DNA of 64,000 bases from Odoribacter sp. Z80. GTDB taxonomy: Bacteria; Bacteroidota; Bacteroidia; Bacteroidales; Marinifilaceae. The position numbers and the translations under genes are program-made. Of this stretch, positions 1-8,914 are shown piece after piece. Position 1 is the stretch's first letter, and each line of letters starts with the position of its first letter. The notes beneath the pieces are model-generated. The model ran no database searches and had not been told where the DNA came from. It was given only the letters and a program-made list of their open reading frames with translations. Where the stretch lies: positions 1-64,000 of the forward strand of contig NZ_QWEL01000012.1 in NCBI RefSeq assembly GCF_009935865.1, given 5' to 3'.

Positions 1-430
1 ACGTAAGTGGAATGTATTTGTGTTGGCGTACCGTTAGTACGGATGCATGGAGGGGGCAGTGGAGGGGGATATTGCCGGAGAGCCGGTTTCAAGGGTGAGG
101 TCATGGAAAAACAAAGAGTGAAAGGGAGTAGATAGGTGGGATTCATGATATGCATAGAGGCATAGCAGAATGAGCAGTAGGATCATTTGAAGGTAGTCCT
201 TTTTTTTCTTATTTAATATTTTTGTTTGCATAGGTTTCATGTTCTGGATGGGTATACGGGTGAAAGTGTATAAATGATGTGGATATTCCGGAATAATTTG
301 AAGAATATTTTTTGCCTCAAAGAATAGGGAAAATAATGGTGATTAAAAAAATTCGACTGGATAGATAGTTTATTGGTAAGAATATTCTAATTTTGTTTTA
401 CTCACATTTATAACTTAATAGAATAGAATT
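1..430. other. Leading stretch without a firm gene
   Basis: No recognisable gene is seen here. A 68-codon open frame on the minus strand (240 down to 34) encodes one hydrophobic stretch after a lysine-rich start and then a Ser/Pro-rich tail. It lacks a clear ribosome site or family resemblance, so I do not call it. The right-hand end carries the probable promoter of the transaldolase gene. Confidence 0.4.
388..395 (+). promoter_or_regulatory. Probable Bacteroidota -7 box (TAATTTTG) before the transaldolase gene
   Basis: TAATTTTG matches the Bacteroidota -7 consensus TAnnTTTG exactly. It lies 35 bases before the ATG at 431. The -33 region is only T-rich (TTTA at 369), so the call rests mainly on the -7 box and its position. 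Confidence 0.5.
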
Positions 431-1087
431 ATGAAATTTTTTATTGATACGGCAAATTTAGCTCAAATTAAGGAAGCCAGTGAACTGGGAGTGTTGGATG
501 GTGTGACTACGAATCCTTCCTTGATGGCGAAAGAAGGTATAAAAGGGGTGGAGAATTGTAAAAAGCATTACGTTGAAATTTGTAATATGGTGGACGGGGA
601 TGTCAGTGCGGAAGTGATTGCTACTGATTATGCCGGTATGCTTAAAGAAGGTGAGGAATTGGCTGCTTTGCATCCGAATATTGTGGTAAAGGTGCCTTGT
701 ATAGCAGATGGCATCCGGGCGATTAAATATTTTTCGGGGAAAGGAATCCGTACCAATTGCACTTTGGTGTTTTCGCCGGGACAGGCGCTGTTGGCAGCCA
801 AGGCCGGAGCTACATATGTTTCTCCTTTTGTCGGACGTTTGGACGATATTTCAAGTGATGGGATTGAATTGGTAAGTAAGATTGTGGATATGTATACTTA
901 TTACGGTTATTCCACTCAAGTTCTGGCAGCTTCAATCCGGACAACTCAACATATTATCCAATGTATAGAGGTAGGTGCTGATGTTGCCACCTGTCCTTTG
1001 GCAGCTATTAAAGGTTTGCTGAACCATCCGTTGACTAATAGTGGTTTGGCAAAGTTTCTGGAGGACTATAAAAAGGTGAATGATTGA
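431..1087 (+). CDS. Transaldolase / fructose-6-phosphate aldolase-like protein (TalC/MipB type)
   Basis: This short-type class I aldolase most likely acts as transaldolase in the non-oxidative pentose phosphate pathway, or cleaves fructose 6-phosphate to dihydroxyacetone and glyceraldehyde 3-phosphate. The 218 residues match the usual length of the small TalC/FSA subfamily, half that of E. coli TalB. The N-terminal FFIDTAN (Asp6), TTNPS (Asn28) and the Schiff-base lysine in VVKVP (Lys87) are all visible, as is the SPFVGRLDD segment typical of the family. The ATG at 431 directly opens the conserved first strand. The next gene begins 8 bases after the stop, so the two are probably cotranscribed. 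Which of the two activities applies cannot be told from sequence alone. Confidence 0.92.
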   Translation: MKFFIDTANLAQIKEASELGVLDGVTTNPSLMAKEGIKGVENCKKHYVEICNMVDGDVSAEVIATDYAGMLKEGEELAALHPNIVVKVPCIADGIRAIKYFSGKGIRTNCTLVFSPGQALLAAKAGATYVSPFVGRLDDISSDGIELVSKIVDMYTYYGYSTQVLAASIRTTQHIIQCIEVGADVATCPLAAIKGLLNHPLTNSGLAKFLEDYKKVND

Positions 1088-1095
1088 TATAATTT

Positions 1096-1704
1096 ATGTT
1101 TATCAGGTTGTTTGAAGAGCATCCGAATATGCAGGATGTTCTGAAAGTGGTTGAGGTGCTGAAGAATGGTGGGGTAATTATTTATCCTACGGATACTGTT
1201 TACGCGATTGGCTGTGATATCAATCATGTGAAGGCGGTGCAACGGGTTTGTCAGTTGAAAGGAGTAAAACCGGAGAAAGCTAATTTTTCTATGATTTGCC
1301 GTGATCTTTCAAATATTGCCGCCTATGCCAAAGTGAGTAACGATATTTTTAAAGTGATGAAGCGTTATTTGCCAGGCCCTTTTACATTTATTTTGCCGGC
1401 AACCAATAAATTGCCTCATGTGATGATGAACAGGCGCAAGACAATCGGTATTCGTGTGCCGGATAATGCCATTATTTTGTCTATTGTAGAAGAATTGGGA
1501 AATCCTTTGTTGACAACTTCGGTGAAAGCAGAGGATGATGTGGCTGAGTATATGACAGACCCGGAATTGATTTTTGAGAAATACGGGAAGTTGGTGGATT
1601 TGGTGATAGATGGGGGATATGGTCAGAATGTGGCTTCGACGGTTGTAGATTGTTCTAAGGGAACGATAGAGATCGTCCGTCAGGGGATAGGGGAACTGGA
1701 ATAG
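1096..1704 (+). CDS. L-threonylcarbamoyladenylate synthase (Sua5/YciO/YrdC family)
   Basis: The protein forms threonylcarbamoyl-AMP from threonine, bicarbonate and ATP, the first step of the t6A37 modification in ANN-decoding tRNAs. It is 202 residues, a single YrdC-like domain without the C-terminal Sua5 extension. YPTDTVYAIGC (residues 30-40) is the family's N-terminal signature, and the basic pocket lysines fall around residues 55-61. PGPFTFIL and the TTSVK segment follow in the expected order. YciO-type members lack proven synthase activity and cannot be fully excluded. The gene follows transaldolase by 8 bases and ends just before a strong hairpin terminator. Confidence 0.88.
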   Translation: MFIRLFEEHPNMQDVLKVVEVLKNGGVIIYPTDTVYAIGCDINHVKAVQRVCQLKGVKPEKANFSMICRDLSNIAAYAKVSNDIFKVMKRYLPGPFTFILPATNKLPHVMMNRRKTIGIRVPDNAIILSIVEELGNPLLTTSVKAEDDVAEYMTDPELIFEKYGKLVDLVIDGGYGQNVASTVVDCSKGTIEIVRQGIGELE

Positions 1705-1727
1705 AAAGGAGTTTTACGGATATATGG

Positions 1728-1753
1728 GGCTGTCTGAATAAGACAGCCTTTTG
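1728..1753 (+). terminator. Rho-independent terminator after the threonylcarbamoyl-AMP synthase gene
   Basis: A perfect 8-bp stem (GGCTGTCT / AGACAGCC) around a GAATA loop is followed by TTTTGTTT. It closes the transaldolase unit 23 bases after the stop codon. Confidence 0.85.
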
Positions 1754-1829
1754 TTTGGCATTATTTTTGCCGGAAAATAAAGAAACGTTTGGGATGTTTG
1801 GGACGTATGGAAGGATATGGATAAAAGAA

Positions 1830-1835
1830 AGGAGG
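1830..1835 (+). promoter_or_regulatory. Strong Shine-Dalgarno (AGGAGG) fixing the MgtC-like start
   Basis: AGGAGG lies 6 bases before the ATG at 1842. Such a site is uncommon in this window. It favours the start at 1842 over the longer frame opening at 1755, whose extra residues look non-homologous. Confidence 0.7.
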
Positions 1836-1841
1836 AAAAAA

Positions 1842-2504
1842 ATGTACGGGGACTATATTTTACGTTTAATTGTAGCGGGAGTGTTGGGAGGTATTATCGG
1901 ATGGGACCGGGAATACAGGGCTAAAGAAGCTGGACTGCGAACTCATTTTCTGGTAGCTATCGGGAGTGCTTTGCTTATGATAGTATCCCAGCATGGATTT
2001 ACAGATGTCTTGGGTAAGCCGGGTATCGGTCTGGACCCCAGCCGGGTGGCGGCACAGGTGGTCAGTGGCATCGGTTTTATCGGGGCTGGTACTATTTTGA
2101 TACAGAAGCAATTTGTCCGGGGGTTGACTACGGCTGCGGGATTATGGGCGACTTCCGGAATAGGTCTGGCAGTAGGAGGCGGGATGTATTGGATTGGTGT
2201 TTCTGCGATGGTGTTTACTTTGATTGGATTAGAGTTTTTGACTATTGTTTTTAAGAATGTCGGGGAACATAGTTCTTTATTGGTATTTTCTACTACAGAC
2301 AAAGAAAATTTAAAAAGGGTAATCAGTGAATTGCATTTGAGAAATTACCGGGTTACCAGTTATGATGTTCAGCATGAGCCTTTGCAGCATATGGAAGTTT
2401 ACCGGGTGACTATGGTGATTAAGACGAAGCGTTATTTGGATGAAAGCGAGTTGTTGCAATTCATGCATAATTTGCCTGAGCTGACAATTGAGCGTATTTC
2501 TTAG
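1842..2504 (+). CDS. MgtC/SapB family membrane protein
   Basis: This is an inner-membrane protein of the MgtC/SapB family, linked in other bacteria to survival in low Mg2+ and to control of ATP synthase or K+ transport; its role here is unknown. From the chosen start it has 220 residues. There are four to five N-terminal membrane segments with the family motifs GWDREYRAKEAGLRTH (near residues 20-35), a GIGFIGAGTI loop and GLTTAAGLWATSGIGLA. A soluble ACT-like C-terminal domain of about 80 residues follows (VFSTTDKENL onwards). It stands alone between a terminator and the convergent trkH gene, whose stop is 3 bases away. Confidence 0.88.
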   Translation: MYGDYILRLIVAGVLGGIIGWDREYRAKEAGLRTHFLVAIGSALLMIVSQHGFTDVLGKPGIGLDPSRVAAQVVSGIGFIGAGTILIQKQFVRGLTTAAGLWATSGIGLAVGGGMYWIGVSAMVFTLIGLEFLTIVFKNVGEHSSLLVFSTTDKENLKRVISELHLRNYRVTSYDVQHEPLQHMEVYRVTMVIKTKRYLDESELLQFMHNLPELTIERIS

Positions 2505-2507
2505 GGG

Positions 2508-3956
2508 CTATTTTTTCCAGAATGCTCTGGTAAAAAGTACCATTACAGTCAGGATTTCCAAACGTCCGATAAGCATTAGGAAAGCCAGGAAAATTTTAGC
2601 AAATTCATTCAGGTGGGCGAATGAATACATTGGACCGATACTTCCGAATCCCGGTCCTACGTTGCTCATGCAGGTAATGACTGCACTGCAGGCTGTGCTC
2701 AGGTCTTCGGTAAAGGGGGTCATGATGATGCTGCCAATGGTAAAAACAATCATATAAAGTATGGCAAATCCCATCATGCCGGTCATGATGTTGGGATGGA
2801 CAGTTTTGTTGTTGTATTTGACATTGATGATTCCGTTGGGATGGATGATTCTTTTAAATTCAATGAATGAATTTTTAAAAAGCAGGTAAACGCGAATGAT
2901 TTTCATACCTCCGGAAGTGGAACCGGCCGAGGCTCCGATAAAGAAGAGAAGGAATAAAATCAGTCCCAGGAAGGGAGGCCATTGCAGGTAGTCGACGGTA
3001 GCGAATCCGGTAGTGGTAATTAGAGTGACTACCTGAAAAGTCGCATCACGCATGCTTTTTTCGAGATTGGCCCAATCTTCTGCATATAAGATGAATCCGA
3101 TGGTTATGCTTACAAGTAAAACTAAAATCAGATAAATCCGAAATTCATTATCTTTCAATAATTTGTTCCAGTTTCCCCGGATAGCGCAGTGGATTAATCC
3201 CATGTTTGTTCCTGCGATGAACATGAAAACGATGAGTATATACTGGATATAGGCAGAATCCCAGTAGGCGACACTAGTTTGTTTGGTGGAAAAACCTCCG
3301 GTGGCCATGGTGGTAAAAGCGTGACATATTCCGTCAAAGAAGTCCATACCTCCCAGCATGAGCAAAAGAGTTTGTAAAAAGGTTAGTGAGGTGTAGATTA
3401 TCCACATTTGGCGGGCTGAGGAGGTAAAGGTAAAGGAGGTTTTACTATGGGTGGGACCGGGTACTTCCGCTACATAGAGGTCCCGGCCTTCAATTCCCAG
3501 GCTGGGAAGGATGGCAATAAACAGGGTGATGATACCTAATCCTCCCATCCATTGGGTCAGGGAGCGCCAGAAAAGGGTGGCGTGGGGTAGTGCTTCGATG
3601 TTGTTCAGGACAGAAGAACCAGTGGTTGTGAAGCCCGACATCGTTTCAAAAAAGGCATCCGGAAAAGAGGAAATGGAATCTGCTATCAGGTATGGCAGAC
3701 AGCCGAACAGGGAGAAGACAATCCATACCATGGTGACCATGAAATAACCGTCTTTTTTGGCGAGTGTGCGGTCTTTGATTTTTATGAAATTAATCATTAG
3801 AAAACCTGCAATTCCGGTGATTAGCGTGGTGTAAAAAAAGGCCATAATATCCGTTTCCTGATAGACCAGAGCAACGATTACACATATCAGCAGGAAAGCA
3901 CTCTCAACTATCAGTAACCGTCCCATGAGGTTAGATATAAAACGGAAATTTATCAT
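2508..3956 (-). CDS. trkH: Potassium uptake protein TrkH (transmembrane subunit)
   Basis: This is the channel-like membrane subunit of Trk K+ uptake, working with the nucleotide-binding TrkA encoded just upstream. It has 482 residues with many membrane helices. The four selectivity-filter repeats are visible: TTTGSS (110-115), ATGGFS (218-223), TTTGFAT (314-320) and SNVGPGFG (431-438). All four contain the critical glycine. The start follows the trkA stop by 40 bases, consistent with one transcript. The gene converges with the MgtC-like gene, leaving a 3-base gap with no room for a terminator. Confidence 0.95.
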   Translation of the reverse strand: MINFRFISNLMGRLLIVESAFLLICVIVALVYQETDIMAFFYTTLITGIAGFLMINFIKIKDRTLAKKDGYFMVTMVWIVFSLFGCLPYLIADSISSFPDAFFETMSGFTTTGSSVLNNIEALPHATLFWRSLTQWMGGLGIITLFIAILPSLGIEGRDLYVAEVPGPTHSKTSFTFTSSARQMWIIYTSLTFLQTLLLMLGGMDFFDGICHAFTTMATGGFSTKQTSVAYWDSAYIQYILIVFMFIAGTNMGLIHCAIRGNWNKLLKDNEFRIYLILVLLVSITIGFILYAEDWANLEKSMRDATFQVVTLITTTGFATVDYLQWPPFLGLILFLLFFIGASAGSTSGGMKIIRVYLLFKNSFIEFKRIIHPNGIINVKYNNKTVHPNIMTGMMGFAILYMIVFTIGSIIMTPFTEDLSTACSAVITCMSNVGPGFGSIGPMYSFAHLNEFAKIFLAFLMLIGRLEILTVMVLFTRAFWKK

Positions 3957-3996
3957 TTTAGTAAGCTGAAGATTTGTTTATTGACTGGCAAATTGA

Positions 3997-5337
3997 TTAC
4001 TGAAAGTATTTGATTACCTTTTTGACGGCATTGGGTAGTGCGAAAATGACAACATTATCTCCGGCCTGTATTTGTACATCTCCTTTGGCAATGATGGTTT
4101 CATCTCCCCGGAAAACGCCCCCGACGGTCGCATCCGTGGGGAAATGCATATTCTGGAGCAGATTGCGGGTGATTTTGGAACCCGGTTTTGCTTCCAGTTC
4201 GAAAACTTCTGCCTCAGAAAAAGTCAGGAATTTCAAATGTTTCACATCTACATTCATTGTATAGCGGTAGATGTGGGAGGCAGCAATAAGTTTTGTATTG
4301 ATAAGGGTTCCGATACCTATATTTTCAGCCAGGTCGATGTAGTCGATATTTTCTACCTCTGCAACACTTTTTTTGACTCCCATTTTTTTGGCCAGAAGAC
4401 AGGAGAGAATATTGGTTTCGGATGAGCCGGTGAGGCTGATGAAAGCATCAATGTTTTTTATTCCTTCTTCCCTCAGCAGGGTGAGGTCTCGTCCGTCACC
4501 GTTAATGACTAATGTAGATTGCAGTTTATCTGCCAACTGGATGCATTTTTCCCGGTCTTTTTCGATGATTTTTACATTATAGTGTTTTTCCAGCAAAGAG
4601 GCGGTTTTGATGCCGATTCGGGATGCTCCGACAATTACAATATTTTTTATTTCAAATTGCTCTTTGCCGCAAAGGGTGAACACATTGGGGATAAAAGAAG
4701 GACGGGTGACCACGAATATGAGGTCTCCGTATTTCAGTTCGTCATTTCCCCGGGGAATAATGGTGTGGTTGTGCCGTTTTATGGCTACGATGCGGAATTG
4801 ATCTGCTCCGTATATTTCGGCCATTTTGATCAGGGTATGGTTGAGAATGGGAGCATTTTCCCATAGTTTTATCCCCAGTAATTGGAGGCGTCCGTCGGAA
4901 AATTCATGCATCTGGCGTGAGCCGGCTTGTTTGAGGGAGGCCACAATTTCCTCTGCTGCAAGTCTTTCCGGATAGATGAGCGAATCAATTCCGATAGAAC
5001 GCAGGTATTCGGCATTTTCTGTTTCCAGGTATTCGCTGTTGTTGACACGGGCAATGGTTTGCTTGGCTCCTAATTTTTTGGCCAGTATGGCGGAATTGAT
5101 GTTTTGTTCTTCCAATGGGTTGACGGCTATGTAGAGATCGCATTTCCCGACTTCCGCATCTTTTAATGCACCGATGGAGGTACAGGAACCGACGATGTAC
5201 AGGACGTCTATTTGGCTTTCCAGTTCCTCCAACTTTTCCTGATTGGTATCAATCAGCATAATGTTGTGTTCCTGGCGGCTTAACATACGGGCGAGGTGTG
5301 TCCCGACGGATCCTACTCCTGCGATAACAATATTCAT
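3997..5337 (-). CDS. trkA: Trk system potassium uptake protein TrkA
   Basis: Cytosolic regulator of TrkH that binds NAD(H)/ATP through RCK domains. From the chosen start it has 446 residues, with two RCK_N/RCK_C tandem units. The first Rossmann motif is GVGSVG (residues 7-12) followed by LIDTN. The second begins around residue 230 with IVIVGASRIG. The frame stays open upstream to 5484, but those residues are not TrkA-like, and MNIVIAG at 5337 is the canonical N terminus. It lies between comEC (65 bases upstream) and trkH (40 bases downstream) on the same strand. Confidence 0.94.
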   Translation of the reverse strand: MNIVIAGVGSVGTHLARMLSRQEHNIMLIDTNQEKLEELESQIDVLYIVGSCTSIGALKDAEVGKCDLYIAVNPLEEQNINSAILAKKLGAKQTIARVNNSEYLETENAEYLRSIGIDSLIYPERLAAEEIVASLKQAGSRQMHEFSDGRLQLLGIKLWENAPILNHTLIKMAEIYGADQFRIVAIKRHNHTIIPRGNDELKYGDLIFVVTRPSFIPNVFTLCGKEQFEIKNIVIVGASRIGIKTASLLEKHYNVKIIEKDREKCIQLADKLQSTLVINGDGRDLTLLREEGIKNIDAFISLTGSSETNILSCLLAKKMGVKKSVAEVENIDYIDLAENIGIGTLINTKLIAASHIYRYTMNVDVKHLKFLTFSEAEVFELEAKPGSKITRNLLQNMHFPTDATVGGVFRGDETIIAKGDVQIQAGDNVVIFALPNAVKKVIKYFQ

Positions 5338-5402
5338 GGTTTTTAACAAACTAATTGGGGACAAATTTACTAAAATAATGAGATTTAAAGTGGAATAAAG
5401 GT

Positions 5403-7238
5403 TTATTTTAAACTGAGACGGATATATCCTTCTGTGGAAGTGGTACGGAAAACAATATTGTGTTCCTGGCAAAAGACATTCCATTTCAGACGGGTGGATT
5501 TGTTGTTGGAGCCATCAAGGATAATCCGGGAAGGCAAAGAGATGGGCATGGTATCCGGAAATACCTGTTTCGGATGCAGATTTCCTGTGATGATTAAAGA
5601 TTGGCAGGGGGCATAGATTTTATTTTGAGGGGTCAGAATCCCGATGGTGTCTTGTGATGTTTGCAAATGAGATTGATATAGCCAGAGGGATTCACCCAGA
5701 TAATTGTTTTGGGGTGGCAGGGGCTTAAGCTTGCGGGAGAGGAGGTAAGGTTGCAATTTATTTTTAACCGAGGGAGTTTCGGTCAGGATTGTATAGAATC
5801 CTTTGTAATTCAGCAGGATTCCGGTTTTTTGATGGAGGTGGAAAATGACTACTTCTTTTTGTGAAGATAACCGGAGGTTCAGGATTGTCAGATAGGCGAT
5901 GAAGATTGTCAGAGAGAGGATGTTGTATATCAGCCTTATTTTTTTCCTTTGCGACAAATAATAAAGTAGACAACATAGGCAAACGTATCCTAATAAGACA
6001 CATACGGGGGTGGGGTACAGTTGGTGAAGGTTTATGCTGAACGGATGGAAGAGCCTGAGGGTGTAAAGCAATAGCCGGCAAAGGTTTTCCGGAATAATAA
6101 TAAGATATTGGGCGACAGCCACCGGAAGGACCAGGCAAATGGCTGAACTGTACAGGAAAAGTGTTGCGAGAGGTATGGCGATGATGTTAATAAGAAAACT
6201 ATTCAGGGGGATGGTGTGAAAGTAATATGCTGCTATGGGGAGGGTGGGAATTTGAGCAGCGATGGAAACACAGCAGCTGTTGTATAAGTGGGAAAGAACG
6301 GGAGGTAATTTCCCTGGTAACCGGTGTAATAAAGGGTAAATGGTCAGGATGCCGGTGTAGGCACTGTATGAGAGAAGAAAACTGAGGGATTGCAGCAAGT
6401 GGGGATGCAGGAGTAAGGTGAAGAAAGCCGATGCGGCCAATGCATTCAGGGGAATATAATTTTTGTTGAAGGCTTTCCCGATGCTGATAAAGGACAGGAT
6501 GGTTGCTGCCCGTACAACAGATGGGGAAAGACCGGTCAGGCAGGCATACATCCAAAGCAGGGGAAGTATACAGAGTTCTTTTTTAGGACCGTAGAGTCCT
6601 ATGTATCTGAAGAGGTAGAGCAGAAACAGATAGATTGCACCGGTATGCAAACCGGAAACAGCCAATAGATGGATGGTACCTGTTTCGATAAAAAGGTGTT
6701 TGGTGTCGGCATCTAAATCGTTTTTGTAGCCGAGGCACAAGGCTTGTATGAGCATATGGCAGACAGAGTCCTGGGTAAGGATTTGGCTTTTCCGGATGAG
6801 AGATTTTCTGAATTGCTTAAAACTGAAGGACGGGAGGTGTGTGGAATGCCATTGAGTAATTTCGGTGAGAGGGAATAGTCGGTGGTATACTTTTTTTTGT
6901 TTCAGATAATGGGCTGTATTGAATTCTCCCGGATTTGAAATATCCGGTATGGTTGATATGCTTGTGTAGAAAGCAAGTGAGTCGCCCGGATGGTAAGTTA
7001 TTTCCGGAGTATACAGATTCAGATAGAATCTGGTGTTACCTGTCGAGAGAATATATTGGTTATAGGGAAGTTGTTCTTCGCAACGGCCTTGGAAGAAGTA
7101 GATATTTTCTTCCGGATAAAGCTTGTGTGGATGTGAAGATACGGAAATGCCGATACTGAAAATAGCCAGCAGGAGAAAAATATCGCAGTATTTCCGGACA
7201 GATCTCGGAAAATAAAAAAGCAACGCTATGGCAAACAA
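5403..7238 (-). CDS. comEC: ComEC/Rec2 family competence protein, start not resolved
   Basis: This polytopic membrane protein corresponds to the DNA-translocation channel of natural transformation. It shows a DUF4131-like N-terminal soluble part, then the Competence domain with HLLAVSGLHTGAIYL (near residues 190-205), a signature of ComEC. The C-terminal part is short and lacks the HxHxDH motif of the metallo-beta-lactamase domain found in full-length ComEC, so DNA processing by that domain is not expected. The first usable start is TTG at 7238. However, the same frame stays open to 7389 and reads like the missing first membrane helix (PFLYLTASLITGIL), with no ATG, GTG or TTG in it. A frame error, a lost base or an unusual start is likely (see finding). 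Confidence 0.85.
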   Translation of the reverse strand: MFAIALLFYFPRSVRKYCDIFLLLAIFSIGISVSSHPHKLYPEENIYFFQGRCEEQLPYNQYILSTGNTRFYLNLYTPEITYHPGDSLAFYTSISTIPDISNPGEFNTAHYLKQKKVYHRLFPLTEITQWHSTHLPSFSFKQFRKSLIRKSQILTQDSVCHMLIQALCLGYKNDLDADTKHLFIETGTIHLLAVSGLHTGAIYLFLLYLFRYIGLYGPKKELCILPLLWMYACLTGLSPSVVRAATILSFISIGKAFNKNYIPLNALAASAFFTLLLHPHLLQSLSFLLSYSAYTGILTIYPLLHRLPGKLPPVLSHLYNSCCVSIAAQIPTLPIAAYYFHTIPLNSFLINIIAIPLATLFLYSSAICLVLPVAVAQYLIIIPENLCRLLLYTLRLFHPFSINLHQLYPTPVCVLLGYVCLCCLLYYLSQRKKIRLIYNILSLTIFIAYLTILNLRLSSQKEVVIFHLHQKTGILLNYKGFYTILTETPSVKNKLQPYLLSRKLKPLPPQNNYLGESLWLYQSHLQTSQDTIGILTPQNKIYAPCQSLIITGNLHPKQVFPDTMPISLPSRIILDGSNNKSTRLKWNVFCQEHNIVFRTTSTEGYIRLSLK

Positions 7239-7380
7239 AAGATAGACTACTCTTCCGGGCAGTGGAAATGCGTCCTGGCAGAGAATACCTGTTATAAGGC
7301 TGGCTGTCAGGTACAGGAACGGATATTTGGGATTGAAGTTTACACCAACATATGAAATTGAAAACTTTTTGTAGAAGTTA

Positions 7381-7388
7381 CAAAAATA
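7381..7388 (-). promoter_or_regulatory. Probable -7 box (TATTTTTG) for comEC-trkA-trkH
   Basis: Read on the minus strand this is TATTTTTG, an exact TAnnTTTG match. It lies upstream of the coding-like extension of comEC and downstream of def. No convincing -33 element is seen. Transcription would begin near 7375, before the extended comEC frame. Confidence 0.45.
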
Positions 7389-7439
7389 TTCTCAATTTCA
7401 CATTTATCAGAAGTGCTTTTCTCAGGTTTCCCGGTCGTT

Positions 7440-7994
7440 TTATTTTGGAAGAATGACCCGGTAGGCGGCCTTGAATTTGCCAAGACTGATATTGTTGAGT
7501 TTATTTTTTAGAAGCCTTTTTTTCAAGGCGGAAAGATGGTCGGTAAAAAGAATGCCGTCCAGGTGGTCGTATTCATGCTGGATGATCCAGGCTTTTATGC
7601 CTGAGTATTCTTCTTCCAATTGTTCTCCTTTTTCGTTCATGTAGGCAATCCGGATGTGTTCTTTTCTTCTTACATCTTCATGGATGCCGGGGATGCTGAG
7701 ACATCCTTCATTCCGGTTGGTTTCATCGCCCCAGCGTTCGAGGATATGTGCATTGATGAATGCTTTGCGGAAGCCTTTGCAATCGGGATCTATTTCTTCA
7801 AAGGCGTTGGCATCGACGGTGAATATGCGGATGTTGCGTCCTACTTGGGGGGCTGCCAGTCCTACACCGTCTGCTTCATCCATGGTGTAAAACATATCCT
7901 GGATAAATTTGTTTAATTCCGGATAATCCATTGTAATGTCTTCTGACACTTTGCGTAAAGTAGGATGACCGTAGACTACGATAGGTAAAAACAT
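7440..7994 (-). CDS. def: Peptide deformylase
   Basis: Removes the formyl group from the N-terminal methionine of new proteins, using a bound metal (Fe2+ or Zn2+). It has 184 residues, standard length. All three catalytic motifs are intact: GVGLAAPQVG (43-52), EGCLS (96-100, metal ligand Cys98) and QHEYDH (139-144, ligands His140 and His144, catalytic Glu141). It is third in the minus-strand series divIC-ruvX-def, with a 19-base gap after ruvX. This grouping is common in Bacteroidales. No clear terminator precedes the comEC region. Confidence 0.97.
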   Translation of the reverse strand: MFLPIVVYGHPTLRKVSEDITMDYPELNKFIQDMFYTMDEADGVGLAAPQVGRNIRIFTVDANAFEEIDPDCKGFRKAFINAHILERWGDETNRNEGCLSIPGIHEDVRRKEHIRIAYMNEKGEQLEEEYSGIKAWIIQHEYDHLDGILFTDHLSALKKRLLKNKLNNISLGKFKAAYRVILPK

Positions 7995-8013
7995 ATGATG
8001 TCAATTTATGTGG

Positions 8014-8439
8014 TCAGTTTTTCAGATTCCTTTGTTGTTCCATATAGGAAGTCAGGATAATAGTAGCACTCATGGTGTCTATCAGGGATTTATCCTGTCG
8101 GGTTTTCTTTTTGGCACCTCCTTCGAGCAGGGCTTTGTGTGCTAAGACGGAAGTAAATCTCTCGTCATACATCACGATGGGGACGGCCGGAAATTTGTGT
8201 TTCAAACCTGCTAAAAAAGGTTTGATGTAGTTCATGCTTTCAGAGTCGCTGTTGTCCATTTGTTTGGGGTGGCCTACAACGAACAGGTCTACTTTTTCCT
8301 GGTTCAGATAGTGCTGGAGATATTGAAATATTTCATGAGGTCCGACAGTTCCCAGTCCTGTTGCAATAATTCCACAGGGGTCACTCACTGCGAGTCCTAT
8401 TCTTTTTTTGCCGTAATCAATGGCTATGATGCGTCCCAC
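8014..8439 (-). CDS. ruvX: Putative Holliday junction resolvase / pre-16S rRNA nuclease (YqgF)
   Basis: An RNase H-fold nuclease of the YqgF family. In E. coli it matures the 5' end of 16S rRNA, and it is also annotated as a Holliday-junction resolvase. The 141 residues carry the N-terminal IIAIDYGKKRIGLAVSD motif with the first catalytic Asp (near residue 7), the FVVGHPKQMD segment, YDERFTS and the C-terminal DTMSATIIL with the last acidic residue. It starts 5 bases after the divIC stop, so the two are almost certainly cotranscribed. Confidence 0.93.
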   Translation of the reverse strand: MGRIIAIDYGKKRIGLAVSDPCGIIATGLGTVGPHEIFQYLQHYLNQEKVDLFVVGHPKQMDNSDSESMNYIKPFLAGLKHKFPAVPIVMYDERFTSVLAHKALLEGGAKKKTRQDKSLIDTMSATIILTSYMEQQRNLKN

Positions 8440-8444
8440 TTCCT

Positions 8445-8759
8445 TTATTCCTTAACGATGACAAAAATATCCTCATTTTTATTTTTCATGAGATATTGCT
8501 CTCTGGCAAATTTTTCAAGGTTGTCTTTATTACTCAATAATTCCTGCATTTTCCGATTATCTTCCTCGATTTTATGATGGTAATATGCTTTTTCTTTCTG
8601 CAGTGTTGTGATTTTATTTTTCAACTGCATTTTATTAATGAAGTTGTTTCGGTCGAAAAAAGTAAGCCATACCAGGAATACAAGCAAAGTCATCGTGTAT
8701 TTGTTCATTAATTTGCTGAACAGGGAATGCTTTTGAGTATTGTTGTCCTTTTCTTCCAT
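8445..8759 (-). CDS. Septum formation initiator (FtsB/DivIC family)
   Basis: Small bitopic division protein that in other bacteria bridges FtsL and FtsQ in the divisome. It has 104 residues: a short charged cytoplasmic tail, one membrane helix (TLLVFLVWLTFF, about residues 23-34), then a periplasmic coiled coil (residues 45-80) and a conserved end resembling FAREQYLMKNKNEDIF. A second ATG at residue 18 (8708) is possible. The promoter box at 8767-8774 would leave almost no leader before 8759, which slightly favours the later start. It heads the divIC-ruvX-def series. Confidence 0.88.
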   Translation of the reverse strand: MEEKDNNTQKHSLFSKLMNKYTMTLLVFLVWLTFFDRNNFINKMQLKNKITTLQKEKAYYHHKIEEDNRKMQELLSNKDNLEKFAREQYLMKNKNEDIFVIVKE

Positions 8760-8766
8760 GATAGGA

Positions 8767-8774
8767 CAAAGGTA
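8767..8774 (-). promoter_or_regulatory. Probable -7 box (TACCTTTG) for divIC-ruvX-def
   Basis: On the minus strand this reads TACCTTTG, an exact TAnnTTTG match, 8 bases before the first possible divIC start codon. T-rich sequence lies where the -33 box should be. The very short implied leader suggests either near-leaderless translation or use of the start at 8708. Confidence 0.55.
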
Positions 8775-8914
8775 GTAAAATTGGATAAAAAGAAAAAGAG
8801 ATTCCTATGGTTGGCCGTTTTTATGCCGCATAATTATAAAAACGGACAGCATAATTATACCTTTTGTTGATAATCAAACGTTTGCGGACAGTAAAAAAGA
8901 GTAAAATGCTATTT

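Noticed and set aside
34-240. 68-codon minus-strand frame with one hydrophobic stretch
   Set aside because: No ribosome site, promoter or family; may be a chance membrane-like frame in AT-rich DNA.
8875-8884. CAAACGTTTG palindrome before arcC
   Set aside because: Only 10 bases, and it lies upstream of the promoter boxes; chance occurrence is likely.
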